Source: Oscillospiraceae bacterium (GTDB lineage Bacteria > Bacillota > Clostridia > Oscillospirales > Acutalibacteraceae). From it: a stretch of DNA of 7,762 nucleotides. The translations under genes were made by a program, and so were the position numbers. Positions 6,553 through 7,762 of the stretch are shown here, piece after piece. The stretch spans positions 1 to 7,762 of the forward strand of contig JAISII010000007.1 in assembly GCA_031262125.1 (NCBI GenBank), in the 5' to 3' direction. The notes beneath the pieces were generated by a model. The model made no database searches and had not been told where the DNA came from. It worked only from the letters and a program-made list of their open reading frames with translations. Position 1 is the first letter of the stretch. Every line of letters begins with the position of its first letter.

Positions 6553-6701
6553 TTTTTTATAACACTATTTTTTTATATTCTTTAAAATTATAGTGCCCTT
6601 TCTTACTGTGTTTTTTCAAATCTCGCCGCTTTTTCTTGGCAAAAATAACTGCTGTAAAACTTTGTGCATAATTTAACTTAAAATTTGCAGCTAACAATAA
6701 A

Positions 6702-6935
6702 CTAAACCCTCTTTGTTTTTTTCTCCGGCACAGGGTCAAAGCCCCCTTTAGAGAACGGGTTGCACCGCAAAATACGCCAAACCGCCAACGCCGAGCCTTT
6801 TACCGCACCATGCACCTTAACAGCCTCCAGCCCATATTGTGAGCAAGTGGGCAGATATTTGCACATTGGTGCTTTTTTAAGCCCCGAAATTTTATTAATG
6901 TAAAACTCAATTGCTTTTATTATTAGTTTTTTCAT
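6702..6935 (-). CDS. yidD: Membrane protein insertion efficiency factor YidD
   Basis: This is a small protein of the YidD (DUF37) family, associated with the inner face of the membrane and helping YidC-dependent insertion in E. coli. The 77-residue product has an N-terminal amphipathic, lysine-bearing segment (1-24), then the family signature CKYLPTCSQY (25-34) and RCNPFSKGGFDPVP (57-70), all key Cys, Pro and Gly positions present. Its ATG lies inside rnpA, overlapping that gene by 29 nt in another frame. No good Shine-Dalgarno precedes it, so translation is probably coupled to rnpA. Confidence 0.96.
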   Translation of the reverse strand: MKKLIIKAIEFYINKISGLKKAPMCKYLPTCSQYGLEAVKVHGAVKGSALAVWRILRCNPFSKGGFDPVPEKKTKRV

Positions 6936-7254
6936 CTTTAATTTTATAGCTTTGCCAAATCAGGTTTTTAAAAATATCCTGCGTTTTCATCTTCGGCGTG
7001 CGTCCCCTTGCCACAAAAACAAAGTCATATCCTTTCGGCATTCTATGCTCTGCCTGCAAATAGGCTTGGCGAATAATTCTTCTTGCACGGTTACGCAAAA
7101 CTGCGTTGCCAACCTTTTTGCCTGCCGTAATGCCATAGCGGTTAAAGCTTTTGCGGTTTTTAATATAGTATGTTACCACGCCGGGGCAAACAATGCTTTT
7201 GCCTTTTTTATAAAGGAACAAAAACCTGTTGTTTTCTTTTATTGTGTACCTGAT
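6907..7254 (-). CDS. rnpA: Ribonuclease P protein component RnpA, apparent ATC start
   Basis: This is the protein subunit of RNase P, which binds the catalytic RNA and the pre-tRNA 5' leader during tRNA 5' maturation. The reading frame gives 115 residues from codon 7254, the normal length. Signature features are the N-terminal RYTIKENNRF, YKKGKS (15-20), GITAGKKVGNAV (41-52) and the conserved RNRARRIIRQAY (54-65). A TGA stop closes the frame two codons before 7254 and there is no ATG or GTG in the N-terminal region. The first usual start, TTG at 7221, would delete 11 family-typical residues. ATC at 7252-7254 falls exactly where family proteins have their Met and has GGTGA 6 nt upstream, so I place the start there. 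Either a rare AUC initiator or a G-to-C change/sequence error explains it. yidD overlaps its 3' end. Confidence 0.9.
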   Translation of the reverse strand: MRYTIKENNRFLFLYKKGKSIVCPGVVTYYIKNRKSFNRYGITAGKKVGNAVLRNRARRIIRQAYLQAEHRMPKGYDFVFVARGRTPKMKTQDIFKNLIWQSYKIKDEKTNNKSN

Positions 7255-7326
7255 TTTAGCTCACCGTTTTTGTTAAAGTTATATTCGCCGTGCCTCTCTG
7301 CCAAAGACAGCCGCACGATGATGCGT

Positions 7327-7368
7327 AAAAAATAAAAAGCCACTATCAAGAAAATAGCAGCCTTTTTT
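7327..7368 (-). terminator. Intrinsic terminator/attenuator between rpmH and rnpA
   Basis: On the minus strand AAAAAGGCTGCTAT pairs with ATAGTGGCTTTTT (7334-7346) around the 7-nt loop TTTCTTG, giving about 13 pairs, three of them G-U, followed by A and six T (7327-7332). The G-U pairs are lost as C-A mismatches on the other strand, so the structure belongs to the minus-strand transcript. It lies 54 nt after the rpmH stop and about 70 nt before rnpA. Since no strong promoter for rnpA is visible downstream, partial readthrough is likely, giving more rpmH than rnpA message. Confidence 0.7.
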
Positions 7369-7421
7369 ACTCGTTTTTAGCAGAAATCTGCATAATTTAA
7401 GCTATTATAAGCCGCACAAAA

Positions 7422-7556
7422 TTAATAGGAAAGCCTTTTGCGTCCCTTTGCTCTTCTTCTTGCTAAAACTTTTCTTCCGTTACGGTCTGCCATTCTCTTC
7501 CTAAACCCGTGCTCTTTTTTACGGTGGAGCTTTTTTGGCTGGTATGTTCTGAACAT
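7422..7556 (-). CDS. rpmH: 50S ribosomal protein L34
   Basis: The 44-residue, strongly basic product is a textbook L34: it begins MFRTYQPKKLHRKKEHGFRK and continues RMADRNGRKVLARRRAKGRK to end RLSY. L34 is a structural protein of the large subunit, bound to 23S rRNA. The start is an ATG with AGAGAGGAAG a short distance upstream. It is the first gene after the strong promoter at 7662-7690 and the most promoter-proximal of the string, as in other Bacillota where rpmH lies next to dnaA and the origin. Confidence 0.98.
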   Translation of the reverse strand: MFRTYQPKKLHRKKEHGFRKRMADRNGRKVLARRRAKGRKRLSY

Positions 7557-7562
7557 CTTTTT

Positions 7563-7572
7563 CTTCCTCTCT
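7563..7572 (-). promoter_or_regulatory. Ribosome-binding site of rpmH
   Basis: AGAGAGGAAG followed by AAAAAG leads into the rpmH ATG. It is the strongest Shine-Dalgarno in the window and fits a highly expressed ribosomal protein gene. Confidence 0.7.
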
Positions 7573-7661
7573 TAAATAGCCTTTATTGCTTTATGGTTGG
7601 TCTAAACAAAAAACCACTCCGTTTTTAAAAAGCATAATAAAAACTTTGCAAATACTAAGTT

Positions 7662-7690
7662 ATTATACAATATTAAAACGAAATAGTCAA
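7662..7690 (-). promoter_or_regulatory. Strong sigma-A promoter of rpmH
   Basis: The minus strand shows TTGACT (7685-7690), a 17-nt spacer and a perfect TATAAT (7662-7667). Predicted start is near 7655, giving a leader of about 100 nt before rpmH. The sequence upstream of the -35 is rich in A and T runs, which can act as an UP element. This is the likely main promoter for the rpmH-rnpA-yidD-yidC-jag part of the string. Confidence 0.88.
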
Positions 7691-7762
7691 CAAAAAATAT
7701 TCGGTTTTTTATTTGTTTTTTTGTTTTTGCGGGCAATATCAAAATATAGTGGGTGGGGGAGG
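7691..7762. other. AT-rich intergenic edge, probably on the dnaA/oriC side
   Basis: The stretch upstream of the rpmH promoter has long T runs on the plus strand and ends in a G-rich block (TGGGTGGGGGAGG). No DnaA box matching TTATCCACA is present and no gene can be called. By gene order, dnaA and oriC should lie to the right; that is expectation, not observation. The G-rich end may begin another repeat like the one at 61-352. Confidence 0.4.

Noticed and set aside
6557..6739. A 60-codon minus-strand frame starting in yidD (TTG)
   Set aside because: It begins inside yidD in another frame with a TTG and no ribosome site; the product is lysine-rich translation of AT-rich spacer.
7239..7316. A 25-codon GTG-started frame overlapping the rnpA start (MRLSLAERHGEYNF...)
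   Set aside because: It looks faintly protein-like but has no Shine-Dalgarno, is very short and overlaps a leader hairpin region; not supported without conservation.
7404..7409. TATAAT just after rpmH as a promoter for rnpA
   Set aside because: No acceptable -35 at 16-18 nt and no extended -10; it also lies upstream of the terminator hairpin.

Overview
The window carries the origin-proximal rpmH-rnpA-yidD-yidC-jag-mnmE-mnmG-rsmG gene string. All eight genes are on the minus strand, in the order typical of Bacillota. The AT-rich base composition, strong sigma-A promoters, a YidC without a lipobox, and G-rich palindromic intergenic DNA of a type I associate with gut Clostridia suggest a member of class Clostridia. 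That taxonomic placement is inference from gene order and style; the sequence carries no species marker.

Layout, following transcription from right to left. An AT-rich stretch (about 7557-7762) holds a near-perfect sigma-A promoter (TTGACT-17-TATAAT) for rpmH (L34). A strong hairpin/T-tract follows rpmH. rnpA (RNase P protein) comes next, with no ATG/GTG/TTG at its expected start; an ATC sits exactly where the initiator should be. yidD overlaps the end of rnpA, then yidC (membrane insertase) and jag/khpB (KH-R3H RNA-binding protein with a Gly/Asn/Arg/Tyr-rich tail). A second good promoter (TTGATA-16-TATAAT) overlaps the jag stop codon. It is followed by a leader of about 95 nt containing a terminator-like hairpin, then mnmE, mnmG and rsmG. 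The left 370 bases are non-coding and packed with hairpins, including two inverted copies of a G-rich/hairpin module (a BIME/MITE-like arrangement).

Functional grouping: ribosome protein and tRNA 5' maturation (rpmH, rnpA), membrane protein insertion (yidD, yidC, with jag as habitual neighbour), wobble-uridine modification of tRNA (mnmE, mnmG), and 16S rRNA methylation (rsmG). Two perfect 16-bp parS sites, one between mnmE and mnmG and one inside mnmG, mark this as a ParB loading zone. Both fit a window beside oriC, with dnaA expected to the right and noc/soj/spo0J-type genes expected to the left, though neither is in view.

No wholly unknown protein system is visible. The unusual points are regulatory or structural: the parS pair, the ATC start of rnpA, the possible attenuator ahead of mnmE, the terminator between rpmH and rnpA, and the palindromic element next to rsmG.
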